Shown here: in pieces, positions 24,770 through 34,842 of the stretch
Layout: the number at the start of each line of letters is the position of its first letter
How positions within the stretch are numbered: the stretch's first letter is position 1
Assembly: GCA_965222485.1 (NCBI GenBank)
Contig: CBDCUC010000040.1
Span: forward strand, 434,001-498,000
Origin: CBDCUC01 sp965222485
GTDB taxonomy: Bacteria; Pseudomonadota; Alphaproteobacteria; Rhizobiales; Hyphomicrobiaceae
Length of the DNA stretch: 64,000 bases
Direction of reading: 5' to 3'
Position numbers and translations under genes: made by a program
Notes under the pieces: generated by a model
Told to the model about the DNA's origin: nothing
Database searches by the model: none
What the model saw: the letters and a program-made list of their open reading frames with translations, nothing else

Positions 24770-27562
24770 CTATTCGGCCGCCTCGGCTTTCACTTTCCCG
24801 CCCGCCTTTTCGATCCGCGCAGCGCAGAATTTGAACTCGGGGATCTTGCCCATTGGGTCCAGCTGCGGATTCGTAAGCACATTCGCCGGAGCTTCTGCAA
24901 AACAGAACGGAATAAAGATCATTCCGCGTGCAACATCTCTGTCCGCGCGCGCTTTCAGCGTGATTTGTCCGCGCCGCGTCGAGATCTTCACATCATCACC
25001 TACCTTGAGGCCGAGCTCTTCCATTTCATCAGGGTGCAAGCCAGCGATTGCCTCAGGCTCCAACGCGTCCAGATTACTGGCGCGCCGCGTCATGGAGCCC
25101 GTATGCCAGTGCTCCAACAACCGGCCAGTGGTCAGTACCATAGGGTATTCTTCGTCTGGTTTTTCATGCGGTGGAATGAGCGATGCCGGGACAATACGGG
25201 CCCGCCCGGAGTCGGTCGGGAATTGATCCCCGAATATAATCTCATTGCCGGGTTTGTCTGGAGCATCACACGGATAGGTGACGCTACCTTCGTTCTCCAA
25301 TCGATCCCAGGTGATGTTCTCCAAAGAGGGCATGACACTCGCCATTTCGGCGAACACATCCGAGACATGACCGTACTTCCAGTCCAGCCCCATACGTTGC
25401 GCGATTTCCTGCACCAGCTCCCAATCCTGTCGTGCATCGCCAGGTGTTAGAATAACCGGTCGCCCTAGCTGAACCTGACGGTTGGTGTTGGTGAACGTTC
25501 CCCATTTTTCCGCGTGCGCGGAAGCCGGTAAGACGATGTCCGCCTGCCAAGCCGTCTCGGTCATGAAAATATCTTGCACAACAAACAGGTCGAGTTCGCA
25601 CAAAGCCTCTCGCGCCTGTCTTACGTTGGGGTCGGACATCGCAGGGTTTTCACCCATGACGTACATTGCCTTGACCATGCCTTCGTGGATCGAGTGCATG
25701 ATCTCCACCACGGTCAGTCCCTTGTTCGGATCGAGTTTGGTACCCCAAAGCTCTTCGTACTTGGCTTGTACGGCCGGATCTTCAACCGAGATGTAGTCTG
25801 GGTAGACCATAGGAATTAGGCCGGCGTCGGACGCGCCTTGCACGTTGTTTTGTCCGCGCAACGGATGCAGTCCCGTACCAGGCCGTCCGATCTGGCCGGT
25901 GATCAAAGCAAGCGAAATCAGGCAGCGCGAATTGTCTGTTCCGTGCGTGTGCTGGGAAACGCCCATGCCCCAGAATATTATGGAGCGGGGCGACTTTGCA
26001 TAGATGCGCGCAACTTCTCGGATCGTCTCCGCCGGTATGCCGCAAACAGATTCCATGCGTTCAGGCGAAAACGCGCGAACCTTTGCGCGAAGCGCTTCGT
26101 AGCCGTCGGTGTGTGCCTGCACATACTGAACGTCGACCATGCGCTCTTCGATGATCGTGTGCAGCATGGCGTTGAGCAGCGCGACATCTTCAGATGGCTT
26201 GAATTTGAGAACATGACTGGCAACCGCCGACAAGCCGTGGCGCTGATCGCGAGGATCCATAATGATCAGTTTGGCACCGCGCCGCGCCGCCTGTTTCAGA
26301 TACGTGGCCGCGACGGGGTGGTTTTCAGCCGGGCGCGCACCGATGACGATGATGCAGTCGGCATCCTTGGCAGCCGAGAATGGCGCCGTTACAGCACCTG
26401 AGTTCAACCCCTCCATCAACGCCGCCACTGACGACGCGTGGCACAGGCGCGTACAGTGATCGACATTATTGGTGCCAAAGCCCTGTCTGATGAGTTTTTG
26501 GAACAGATAGGCTTCCTCGTTGGAACCCTTTGCCGAACCCAGACCAGCAAGTGCAGACGGCCCCCAGGTTTCACGGATGCGCTTAAAACCATGCGCAGCC
26601 ATATCGAGCGCTTCGTCCCAGGTTGCCTCGCGGAAAACTTCCGGAATCTCCGAGGCCGGACGTCCGATATCTGCCTCGCTTTTCGGTACGCCCTCGCGCC
26701 TGATAAGTGGCTTAGTCAGGCGGTCCGGGTGATGCACGTAATCAAATCCGAACCGGCCTTTTACACACAGCCGGTTCTCATTTGCCGGGCCGTCGCGGCC
26801 ATCGACATAGAGAATCTTATCGTCCTTGACGTGCACAGTTGTCTGGCAGCCTACCCCGCAATAGGGACAAAGAGTGTCCACGCTCCGGTCTTCGAACTGC
26901 GTACGCTTGCCTGTCTTTTTGTCGAGGAGGCTTGCCTCCATCAATGCGCCGGTTGGACAAACCTGAACACATTCACCACACGCCACGCACGTGCTCTCAC
27001 CCATACCCTGATCGAAGTCGAAAACGACCTTGGATTTATGACCGCGATAGGCCATGCCGATCACGTCATTCATTTGCACTTCACGACAGGCACGAACGCA
27101 CAGATTGCAATTGATGCACGCATCCAGATTGACGGCGATGGCAGAGTGCGTGTTGTCGGCGGGCGGGCGTTCCCCTCTGGGTAACCTGCTGGTCGTCGAG
27201 ACATCCATGTCTGCGATCCATTGCCAGAAACTTGACTCCGGATCGTGGCTATCCTCTTTCGCCGGCTGATCTGCCAAAAGAAGTTCGAACACCATCTCAC
27301 GTGCTTTTTTCGCGCGTTCTGTCGATGTTTTGACCTTCATGCCGGCGGCCACCGTGCGTTGACAGGATGCGGCCAGCACGCGCTCGCCTTCAACTTCAAC
27401 CATGCAGGCGCGGCAGTTGCCGTCGGCGCGGTAACCCGGGCCAGGATTCCAGCACAAGTGCGGGATGGTCGTTCCTTCCCGTTTCGCCACTTGCCAGATG
27501 GATTCGCCGGCTTCCGCCTCGACTTCCCGACCGTCCAGCTCAAACTTGATTCTATCGGTCAT
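24770..27562 (-). CDS. fdhA: NAD-dependent formate dehydrogenase, alpha subunit
   Basis: A 930-residue catalytic subunit of cytoplasmic NAD-linked formate dehydrogenase. The N-terminus is a 2Fe-2S domain (Cys 37, 50, 53, 67), then a NuoG-like Cys/His region, two 4Fe-4S motifs (about 149-159 and 192-202) and LCPYCGVGC at 231-239 for the cluster next to the active site. The bis-molybdopterin domain follows with the active-site pair Cys 374-His 375 in HCTRLCHASS. The enzyme oxidises formate to CO2 and passes electrons through the Fe-S chain to the beta subunit. Size and fused-beta partner match the M. extorquens FDH1 type, which uses tungsten; the metal here is not told by sequence. It is the second gene of the operon, 88 bases after fdhB. 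Confidence 0.93.
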   Translation of the reverse strand: MTDRIKFELDGREVEAEAGESIWQVAKREGTTIPHLCWNPGPGYRADGNCRACMVEVEGERVLAASCQRTVAAGMKVKTSTERAKKAREMVFELLLADQPAKEDSHDPESSFWQWIADMDVSTTSRLPRGERPPADNTHSAIAVNLDACINCNLCVRACREVQMNDVIGMAYRGHKSKVVFDFDQGMGESTCVACGECVQVCPTGALMEASLLDKKTGKRTQFEDRSVDTLCPYCGVGCQTTVHVKDDKILYVDGRDGPANENRLCVKGRFGFDYVHHPDRLTKPLIRREGVPKSEADIGRPASEIPEVFREATWDEALDMAAHGFKRIRETWGPSALAGLGSAKGSNEEAYLFQKLIRQGFGTNNVDHCTRLCHASSVAALMEGLNSGAVTAPFSAAKDADCIIVIGARPAENHPVAATYLKQAARRGAKLIIMDPRDQRHGLSAVASHVLKFKPSEDVALLNAMLHTIIEERMVDVQYVQAHTDGYEALRAKVRAFSPERMESVCGIPAETIREVARIYAKSPRSIIFWGMGVSQHTHGTDNSRCLISLALITGQIGRPGTGLHPLRGQNNVQGASDAGLIPMVYPDYISVEDPAVQAKYEELWGTKLDPNKGLTVVEIMHSIHEGMVKAMYVMGENPAMSDPNVRQAREALCELDLFVVQDIFMTETAWQADIVLPASAHAEKWGTFTNTNRQVQLGRPVILTPGDARQDWELVQEIAQRMGLDWKYGHVSDVFAEMASVMPSLENITWDRLENEGSVTYPCDAPDKPGNEIIFGDQFPTDSGRARIVPASLIPPHEKPDEEYPMVLTTGRLLEHWHTGSMTRRASNLDALEPEAIAGLHPDEMEELGLKVGDDVKISTRRGQITLKARADRDVARGMIFIPFCFAEAPANVLTNPQLDPMGKIPEFKFCAARIEKAGGKVKAEAAE

Positions 27563-27650
27563 GACATTGTCTCTTCGACTAGGCGTTGTGCGACCCGAAG
27601 TCGGGTCCGCGAATGAAGGATTATGGGAGCTCGCATCACCTTGGCGCCGA

Positions 27651-29402
27651 TCATGTTTTCAAGTCCTCCGGGAAGTACTTGATGACGCTGGCAAGCGGGT
27701 TTGACGCTGCCTGGCCCAAGCCACAGATTGAAGCATCGCGCATGACCTGCGACAGGTCGTCGAGCAGCTCTGTATCCCAGTCCGGCTCGCTCATCAGCAT
27801 AACCGCCTTCTCCGTACCGTTACGGCAAGGCGTGCACTGGCCGCAGCTCTCATCTTCGAAGAAGCGCATCAGATTGAGTGCCACGTCCTTCATGTTGTCC
27901 TTATCCGACAGAATGACAACAGCGTGCGAGCCGACAAAACACCCATATTCTTCAAGCTTGCCGAAATCCAGCGGCAGGTCCCCTTTTTCAGCCGGAAGTA
28001 TGCCGCCCGAGGCGCCTCCAGGCAGGTAACCTTTGAACTCATGGCCCTCCGCCATGCCGCCACACTTCTCAATGAGGTCGCTAACGGTCGATCCGGCCGG
28101 TGCTAAAACAACGCCTGGCTCCTTGACGCGACCCGATACGGAATAGGAGCGAAGGCCCTTGCCGCCGTTCACGCCCTGATCGGCAAACCAGTCAGCGCCT
28201 TTGGAAATGATGTCAGGGATCCAGTAGAGCGTCTCTACGTTGTTCACCAGCGTGGGCCGATTGAAGATGCCGACCTGCGCAACATAAGGCGGGCGATGCC
28301 GCGGCAGTCCGCGCTTGCCTTCGATCGATTCAATCATCGCGCTCTCTTCGCCGCAGATATAAGCGCCAGCCCCACGCCTCACTGTCAATTTGGTGTGCGG
28401 TGCAAGCCCTGCGTCGACGATCTTTGGAAGCTCCGTTGCGAGAATTTTCAAAATGGCAGGATATTCATCGCGCATGTAGATGAAGACCTCTTCCGCCTCC
28501 ACGGCCCATGCTGCAATGAGCATACCCTCCAGAAACTGATGTGGTCGCCGCTCCAGATAATAGCGATCCTTAAACGTCCCAGGTTCGCCCTCGTCACCGT
28601 TAACGGCCATCAGTCTCGGACCCGGTTCCGCACGCACAAAACCCCATTTGCGGCCCGTTGGAAAACCAGCGCCGCCAAGGCCTCGCAGGTTGCCGTCGCT
28701 CAACGTTGAAATGACGTCATCGACGCTCAGCTTGCCATCAAGACAGTCTTTCAGGACTTTGTACCCGCCTTCTTTTTGGTAGGCTTCAAACGTTTGGAAC
28801 TTTGGAATCTCAGGCGAGCGCTCGCCCGATGAGACAATCTTCTTGATCTTGCTAAGAGATGCGTGATCGACATGGCGATGTCCGACTTCACACGCTGGTG
28901 CTGTGTCACAGGATCCGATGCAGGGCGCACGCACCACGCGCACACTGCCACCCTTCTTGGAGGCAAGGTCTGCACTCTCAAGGGAGTTGATGAGCTTCTC
29001 TGCTCCCGCCATCATGCACGACAGACTGTCGCAAACGCGGATGGTTGTTTTCTCCGGCCGCTCCTCATCATCGTCGACAACGTCAAAGTGAGCGTAGAAC
29101 GTGGCAACTTCGAAAACTTCCGCCATGGGAATGCGCATCAACTGCGACAGGCCATGTAGGTGGCTTGCAGGCAAACATCCTTCTGCATCCTGTATTTTAT
29201 GCAGGTACTCGATTAAGAGGGCCCGTTCATATGGCCCATCTCCGACAAGCTTGCGTGCACTTTCGACATCGCTATCGGCCAACACCCGGCCTTTAGGATA
29301 AAGCAACGCATTCCGGCGTCCTGCGCCCGGATGGTTGGCACGCTTACCCTTCCCATTGGATTTAGCTGCCAAGCGCTTCCCCCCTTGCGACATGTCGCCC
29401 AT
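27651..29402 (-). CDS. fdhB: Formate dehydrogenase beta subunit (fused NuoE-NuoF)
   Basis: A 583-residue subunit. The N-terminal third is a NuoE-like thioredoxin fold with Cys in CDSLSC and CIGSC for a 2Fe-2S cluster. The rest is NuoF-like: GLGGAGFPTGRKW for FMN/NAD, GAGAYICGEESA, and ESCGQCTPCRNG for a 4Fe-4S cluster. In many bacteria these are two genes (FdsG and FdsB); here they are fused, as in M. extorquens FDH1. The subunit reduces NAD with electrons from fdhA. Two AAGGA motifs precede the ATG at 29402; the ATG nine bases further on is also possible. Confidence 0.93.
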   Translation of the reverse strand: MGDMSQGGKRLAAKSNGKGKRANHPGAGRRNALLYPKGRVLADSDVESARKLVGDGPYERALLIEYLHKIQDAEGCLPASHLHGLSQLMRIPMAEVFEVATFYAHFDVVDDDEERPEKTTIRVCDSLSCMMAGAEKLINSLESADLASKKGGSVRVVRAPCIGSCDTAPACEVGHRHVDHASLSKIKKIVSSGERSPEIPKFQTFEAYQKEGGYKVLKDCLDGKLSVDDVISTLSDGNLRGLGGAGFPTGRKWGFVRAEPGPRLMAVNGDEGEPGTFKDRYYLERRPHQFLEGMLIAAWAVEAEEVFIYMRDEYPAILKILATELPKIVDAGLAPHTKLTVRRGAGAYICGEESAMIESIEGKRGLPRHRPPYVAQVGIFNRPTLVNNVETLYWIPDIISKGADWFADQGVNGGKGLRSYSVSGRVKEPGVVLAPAGSTVSDLIEKCGGMAEGHEFKGYLPGGASGGILPAEKGDLPLDFGKLEEYGCFVGSHAVVILSDKDNMKDVALNLMRFFEDESCGQCTPCRNGTEKAVMLMSEPDWDTELLDDLSQVMRDASICGLGQAASNPLASVIKYFPEDLKT

Positions 29403-29561
29403 TCCTTATTCCTTATTTCGTTATCAGACGCATGAAGCGATTGGCGCTTAGGTCTTCGCTCGCCAGCCGCGTTTTGCGATAACGTTTTGGGCCGGTGATT
29501 GTCGATGAATCGGACCGGAGGCCGACCAACCGCCCAGCCGCTGTTATCAGCTCCTCATTCT

Positions 29562-29578
29562 GTTGCAAATTGCGCAAC
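29562..29578. promoter_or_regulatory. GTTGC-N7-GCAAC inverted repeat
   Basis: Perfect five-base arms at 29562-29566 and 29574-29578, with near-symmetric flanks, about 160 bases upstream of fdhB. The spacing is like the T-N11-A sites of LysR-type regulators, which often control formate dehydrogenase and Calvin-cycle genes. No regulator gene lies next to it. Confidence 0.25.
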
Positions 29579-29875
29579 GAATGCTCTCTCTTTCCGGTGT
29601 GTATGTCGTGAATTCAACTGGACTGGTCAAGGGCTTATGAACACTAGCCTTGGCAATTCGCATAGGCATGCCTCTGCACCCCGGGGTCCTGGCCGATCGA
29701 GCGGCCCGGCCGGCCCACCTACCGATTGATCGCTGGTCAGCGTCCATCGCCACCTGCCACTGGATTGCAGAGGACGACCCAAGCTGATGGAAGTTGCGAG
29801 ATACGATACCGACCGCATCAAAAAGCCCGCACGTTCGCGCTGCATAACAAGCACAGCGTGCGACTAAAGTACATC

Positions 29876-30094
29876 CTATCCTGAAGCCAAGCTGCGTGTC
29901 GAGGCCACAACCTTGTCACGAAGACGCGATGCTTTCGCAGCTGTCCAGCTTGCATAGCCGACTGTCAGGAAAGCGACCGTCCATTGTTTCCACTCACTGA
30001 AATCAAACTTCACGCTCTTCCGACTACCTGGCGGGTCTAGGCCAATCCGCATTTCGATCGGCGGCACTTGGCCGCAACGCCCATCGACATGCAC
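29876..30094 (-). CDS. Weak small hypothetical protein
   Basis: A 72-codon frame from a GTG, with an ATG 15 codons further in. The C-terminal half has a possible membrane-type stretch (WKQWTVAFLTVGYASW) followed by a basic tail. No family is recognised and there is no clear ribosome binding site. It may be a small membrane protein or chance. Confidence 0.2.
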   Translation of the reverse strand: MHVDGRCGQVPPIEMRIGLDPPGSRKSVKFDFSEWKQWTVAFLTVGYASWTAAKASRLRDKVVASTRSLASG

Positions 30095-30558
30095 TTTTGC
30101 GCCGAGCCGTCACAAGCCTTCCGATCTGAGGGGTCATCTTAGACGTCAAGATCAGGAAAAGACTGAAAAGTCAGGGGCTTTCCCCCCTTTATGGCCCGTC
30201 CCTGCGCCGCCGCCAATCCCCGGGATGACCGGCCTCCCGCCAAACTTGGAAGCAAGCGCGGGACTGTGAAATCGACTGGTAACCATCTTGGCGGGAGGCA
30301 TTTGTCCAAACTGCACGCTGGACGCAAATCAATTTCCCGGCGAAATTATCTTGTCTCCCAGAAATATTGGCCATCACCAAACGTCAGAGCTGGAGCAATT
30401 ATTTGCCGAAGGAACAAGACAACAACAAGAGTCGTCCTGGCTTCTGGCGCAGAATTGGGCGTCTGCTTCATGGAGGAAACGGCAGCGATACCAAGCCTGT
30501 GTCATCGAACCACGAAAAACAACAAAATGAACGCCCGTCTGCGGCAGGAGGGAATACA

Positions 30559-32235
30559 ATGAGTGTTAAGTCGGACATCGAGATCGCGCGCGAAGCCAAG
30601 CTTCAACCGATAGGGGTAGCCGCCGCAAAGATCGACATTCCAGGCGAAGCGTTGCTCAACTACGGACCCTACAAGGCGAAGATCTCCCAGGAATTCATTG
30701 GCACGCTAAAGGACCGCAAGGATGGCAAGCTCATCCTTGTTACCGCGATCAATCCGACTGCCGCCGGCGAGGGCAAAACAACAACGACGGTCGGCCTTCA
30801 CGATGGCCTCTCACGACTGGGCAAGAAGACAATAGCCTGCCTGCGCGAACCCTCGCTTGGTCCCTGTTTCGGAATGAAAGGTGGTGCCGCCGGCGGAGGG
30901 TATGCGCAAGTCGTCCCGATGGAAGATATCAACTTGCATTTCACTGGCGATTTTCACGCCATCACATCGGCCAACAACTTGCTGGCCGCGATGATCGACA
31001 ACCACATCTACTGGGGCAACAGTCTCGGCATCGATGAACGACGCGTCTCATGGCGCCGCGTTCTTGATATGAACGATCGGGCGCTGCGCCAAATTGTCAA
31101 TTCCTTGGGCGGCGTGGCGAACGGATTTCCGCGCCAAGACGGATTTGACATCACCGTTGCATCCGAAGTGATGGCAATTCTGTGCCTCGCCACCGACCTT
31201 GCAGATCTGCGGCGCCGTCTGGGCAACATTGTCGTTGCTTACACACGCGAGAAGAAGCCGGTCTACGCACGCGACGTGAAGGCCGACGGCGCGATGACAG
31301 TGTTGCTGAAAGACGCGCTCATGCCGAACCTGGTGCAAACGCTGGAAAACAATCCAGCGTTTATTCACGGCGGCCCGTTTGCAAATATCGCGCATGGCTG
31401 CAATTCGGTTCTGGCAACGAAGACCGCATTGAAATTGTGTGACTATGTCATCACCGAAGCCGGATTCGGTGCCGACTTGGGTGCGGAAAAATTCTATGAC
31501 ATCAAGTGCCGCATGGCGGGCCTGAGCCCTGATGCTACAGTCATCGTTGCAACCGTACGCGCTCTGAAGATGCACGGCGGCGTATCCAAAGATGATCTCA
31601 AGCACGAAAACGTGGAAGCGGTACGCGCCGGTTGCGAGAACTTGAAGCGCCACCTTGAAAACATGAAGAAGTTTGGTGTGCCGCCGGTTGTCGCCATCAA
31701 TCGTTTCATCACCGACACCGATGCAGAGGTTGCAGCCGTCAAGGAAGTTGCGGAGAGCTACGGAACGAAAGCCTTCTTGTGCACGCACTGGGCCGACGGC
31801 GGGGCCGGTACCGAAGAGCTCGCGCGCCATGTCGTCGAGGTCTGCGATGGGGGCGCCGCAGCCTTCAAGCCGATCTATCCGGATGACATGCCGCTTATTG
31901 ACAAAATCCGTACGATCGCGACACAGCTCTACGGCGCGTCGGACATTTCTACCGATGCATCAGTGCGCAATCAGCTAAAGGAATTTGAGGCCGGGGGATG
32001 GGGCAAGCTTCCAATCTGCATGGCCAAGACACAGTACTCCTTCTCAACTGATCAAAATCTTCGCGGTGCCCCCTCAGGTCACGTGGTGCCTGTGCGCGAA
32101 GTTATACTGGCCGCGGGAGCTGAATTCATCGTCGTCGTTTGCGGAACAATCATGCGCATGCCTGGCCTGCCGCGTACGCCCGCAGCCGAAGCAATCCGGC
32201 TTGACGACAACGGTCAGATTGAAGGGCTGTTCTAA
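30559..32235 (+). CDS. ftfL: Formate-tetrahydrofolate ligase
   Basis: A 558-residue enzyme that joins formate to tetrahydrofolate with ATP, giving 10-formyl-THF. The P-loop region reads INPTAAGEGKTTTTVGL, followed by REPSLGPCFGMKGGAAGGGYAQV and later the FATNIAHG-like GPFANIAHGCNS, all family marks. Length is normal. GGAGGGAA precedes the ATG at 30559. In methylotrophs FtfL feeds formate carbon into the serine cycle; next to formate dehydrogenase it sits at the branch between assimilation and oxidation of formate. A 16-pair hairpin ends the unit. Confidence 0.95.
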   Translation: MSVKSDIEIAREAKLQPIGVAAAKIDIPGEALLNYGPYKAKISQEFIGTLKDRKDGKLILVTAINPTAAGEGKTTTTVGLHDGLSRLGKKTIACLREPSLGPCFGMKGGAAGGGYAQVVPMEDINLHFTGDFHAITSANNLLAAMIDNHIYWGNSLGIDERRVSWRRVLDMNDRALRQIVNSLGGVANGFPRQDGFDITVASEVMAILCLATDLADLRRRLGNIVVAYTREKKPVYARDVKADGAMTVLLKDALMPNLVQTLENNPAFIHGGPFANIAHGCNSVLATKTALKLCDYVITEAGFGADLGAEKFYDIKCRMAGLSPDATVIVATVRALKMHGGVSKDDLKHENVEAVRAGCENLKRHLENMKKFGVPPVVAINRFITDTDAEVAAVKEVAESYGTKAFLCTHWADGGAGTEELARHVVEVCDGGAAAFKPIYPDDMPLIDKIRTIATQLYGASDISTDASVRNQLKEFEAGGWGKLPICMAKTQYSFSTDQNLRGAPSGHVVPVREVILAAGAEFIVVVCGTIMRMPGLPRTPAAEAIRLDDNGQIEGLF

Positions 32236-32249
32236 GTTGATCACGGCGA

Positions 32250-32291
32250 CATCCGCCTCGCCCGCTAGTAAGACGGCGGGCGAGGCGGATG
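32250..32291 (+). terminator. Sixteen-pair hairpin after ftfL
   Basis: CATCCGCCTCGCCCGC (32250-32265) and its exact complement (32276-32291) form a perfect stem with a ten-base loop, starting 15 bases after the ftfL stop. No U-tract follows. The remaining gap to 32586 shows nothing else. Confidence 0.7.
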
Positions 32292-32586
32292 CTGTAAGCC
32301 CCGGTTCCACGCGTTCGGCTTGTTCCACTTTTTCAGACAAGTGTATGCAACATAACTGGACGCGCTTCTTTTGGCGCGCACCGTTCTGCCTCGTTTAGAT
32401 TGGGAAAAAGCGCGACCTCGGAGACACTTGCCAGCGTCAATACCGGCGTGTTGTTATTGGTGCTCTGAAAGTTCAATGGCTTTTTGTGATCAGGTGCAGG
32501 GATGCCGCGTGGCTGCGTTGACGTTGTTTCCAAGCTGACCGGGGCGCCGGCCCAGAGAGTTCGTCATGTTGTGAGGGTTTAGAGAC

Positions 32587-33648
32587 ATGGCGGGCGTACT
32601 GGATCTGCAAACTTTTCTAGACGACTGGGCCGTTGCTGACGCACGGCGCGCAGACATCGCTGCGACCATCATGGCGATCTGCAGTGCCTGTCGTGAAATT
32701 GGTGCGCTTGCCGCCCGTGGATCGCTTGCCGGACTGCCGGCATCGACCTCCACCGCTAATGGACAAGGAAACGGCGTTGCCGAACGGCCAACGGTATTCG
32801 ACCTGATCGCAAACGATTTCATTGTCAGAGCGTTGCGTACCTGTCCGGTCGCTGCAGTTGCTTCGGAAGTCTTGCGCGATCCCTGGGTCATCAATCGCGA
32901 CAGCCCGTTGCTCGTCGCGGTCGATCCCATGGATGGCTCCACCACGATTGATACCAACACGACTATGGGCACGGTGTTTTCCGTCCTGCCCGCACCTGCC
33001 AATCTTGATCCCGACAATCCGGCCTCAGCATTCCTGCAAGCTGGCGAAGACCAACTGGCCGCGGGCTTTATCGTCTACGGTCCTCAGACGGCACTTGTTC
33101 TGTCACTCGGAAACGGCACACACATTTTTACTCTTGATCCGCCGCGCGGAACCTTCTGTCTCACGGACCGTGCTGTCGAGATTAACCCTCATACCCGTGT
33201 CTTCGCCGTAAACGCATCCAACTACATGCACTGGGACGATGCGATCCGAACATATGTCGATGATTGCATGCGAGGTACACATGGTCCGCGACAGGTCGCA
33301 TTCAACATGCGTTGGAGCGGCTCGCTCGTCACGGAGATCTTTCGCATATTCATGCATGGCGGCATTTATATGTACCCCGCGGACAAACGGCCGGGGTTCG
33401 AACGGGGTCAGATCCGGCTGATCTATGAAGCAAATCCAATTGCTTTTATTGTCGAACAGGCGCGCGGCAAGGCCTCGACCGGCAGACGTTCGGTACTTTC
33501 CATCGAGCCGCGCAAGCTTGATCAAAAGACACCCGTGATCATAGGTTCGCACACAGAGGTCGACTATGTTGTGCGCATTTACGGCCAGCCAGAGGCTTAT
33601 GGCGAGCGCTCGCCTCTGTTTGGCCGGCGCGGGTTGTTCCGTCTATGA
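32587..33648 (+). CDS. cbbF: Class I fructose-1,6-bisphosphatase
   Basis: A 353-residue FBPase of class I. The metal-binding block reads VDPMDGSTTIDTNTTMGT (usually DPLDGSSNID), so two positions differ but the Asp ligands are kept. The substrate-binding NMRWSGSLVTEI and YMYPADKRPG segments follow. It makes fructose 6-phosphate in gluconeogenesis or the Calvin cycle. Phosphoribulokinase follows 78 bases on and an epimerase after that, which points to a Calvin-cycle role. No cbbR regulator or rubisco gene is in the window. Confidence 0.88.
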   Translation: MAGVLDLQTFLDDWAVADARRADIAATIMAICSACREIGALAARGSLAGLPASTSTANGQGNGVAERPTVFDLIANDFIVRALRTCPVAAVASEVLRDPWVINRDSPLLVAVDPMDGSTTIDTNTTMGTVFSVLPAPANLDPDNPASAFLQAGEDQLAAGFIVYGPQTALVLSLGNGTHIFTLDPPRGTFCLTDRAVEINPHTRVFAVNASNYMHWDDAIRTYVDDCMRGTHGPRQVAFNMRWSGSLVTEIFRIFMHGGIYMYPADKRPGFERGQIRLIYEANPIAFIVEQARGKASTGRRSVLSIEPRKLDQKTPVIIGSHTEVDYVVRIYGQPEAYGERSPLFGRRGLFRL

Positions 33649-33726
33649 TGCAACAGCCCTTGCTAACGCATTCAAGGGTACAAGAACAAGAAGTGCAACG
33701 ACGCGAGCAAAGAGGCCAAGCGCGCC

Positions 33727-34602
33727 ATGTCAATAAAGCACCCAATCATTTCTGTTACCGGTTCATCGGGAGCCGGAACCACCGCAGTTAGACGAACGTT
33801 TGAGAAGATCTTCAGGCGCGAGAATATTCGCGCGTGCTTTATCGAAGGTGATGCGTTTCATCGCTACGACCGCCATCAAATGCAGGTCGAAATTGATCAC
33901 GCTACAGCTGAGGGTAACGATCACTTCAGCCACTTTGGTGAGGCCGCCAATCTCCTGGACGTATTAGAGGAAACGTTTAAGTCCTACAGCGAGACCGGCA
34001 CGGGCCGCACGCGCAACTATGCCCACGACGAAATCGAGGCCGGCCGGTATGGCATACCGGTCGGTACCTTCAGCCAATGGCGCGATCTCCCGTCAGAGTC
34101 AGAAATACTTTTTTACGAAGGCCTGCACGGGGCTGCCGTAACTGAGAACGTCAATATTGCCCGGTACTCTGACCTCAAGGTTGGTGTTGTACCAGTCGTC
34201 AACCTTGAATGGATTCAGAAGATTCACCGCGACCGCGCGGTACGCGGCTATTCTACCGAAGACGCCACCAAAATCATCCTGCGCCGTATGCCTGATTATG
34301 TGAAATACATCTGCCCCCAGTTCTCCGAGACAGATATCAATTTCCAGCGTGTCCCAATGGTTGATACCTCCAACCCATTCATCGCACGCGCGATCCCTAC
34401 GTTGGAAGAATCCATGGTTGTGATCCGGTTCGCGCGGCCCAGGGGAATAGATTTTTCATACCTGCTGGCAATGCTGCACGGGAGCTTTATGTCGCGCGCC
34501 AACTCGATCGCAATCCCTGGCGCCAAGACAGATCTCGCCATGCAGCTCATATTTACGCCAATGATCATGCAGCTGGTCGAGCGCCGCCGCCGCGCGCTTT
34601 GA
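33727..34602 (+). CDS. cbbP: Phosphoribulokinase
   Basis: A 291-residue class I (bacterial, octameric type) phosphoribulokinase. The P-loop is GSSGAGTT near residues 12-19, followed by IEGDAFHRYDR with the catalytic Asp, and EGLHGAAV with a second acidic site. It makes ribulose 1,5-bisphosphate from ribulose 5-phosphate with ATP, a step used almost only in CO2 fixation. Its presence is the strongest sign that the organism can run the Calvin cycle. It lies between cbbF and rpe, all on the same strand. Confidence 0.93.
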   Translation: MSIKHPIISVTGSSGAGTTAVRRTFEKIFRRENIRACFIEGDAFHRYDRHQMQVEIDHATAEGNDHFSHFGEAANLLDVLEETFKSYSETGTGRTRNYAHDEIEAGRYGIPVGTFSQWRDLPSESEILFYEGLHGAAVTENVNIARYSDLKVGVVPVVNLEWIQKIHRDRAVRGYSTEDATKIILRRMPDYVKYICPQFSETDINFQRVPMVDTSNPFIARAIPTLEESMVVIRFARPRGIDFSYLLAMLHGSFMSRANSIAIPGAKTDLAMQLIFTPMIMQLVERRRRAL

Positions 34603-34842
34603 TGCAAACACCGCTATAGACTTGACCCTCCGCATGTCTAAAAAGGCCCAACCTCTGGCGTATCCTGCTAGGCAAACGTGGATAGTCAGTCCCATCGGAC
34701 TTGGAAGGACGCTTTTGCGGCTGGTAAGGTAGCCTGTACGAAACAGAATCGCTGTGAAAAACCCGGACGCCCTCTGGAGTCGTGCAGGCAGTCCATTGGT
34801 TCGAGCATCGTTCGCATAAGGTGGAGCAGGAGAACACAAGCT

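Larger units (their letters stand above)
29403..30558. other. Divergent control region between fdhB and ftfL
   Basis: This 1.15 kb stretch separates the divergent formate dehydrogenase and FtfL genes. It holds an inverted repeat at 29562-29578 and one weak small frame at 29876-30094. Several longer open frames overlap one another and have no ribosome binding site or recognisable product. The ftfL frame is open back to 30367, but the extension is Asn/Gln/Lys-rich and unlike FtfL proteins. Confidence 0.5.

Noticed and set aside
30367..30558. 64-residue N-terminal extension of FtfL
   Set aside because: The family begins at the ATG at 30559, which has a strong ribosome binding site; the extension is Asn/Gln/Lys-rich and unlike FtfL.
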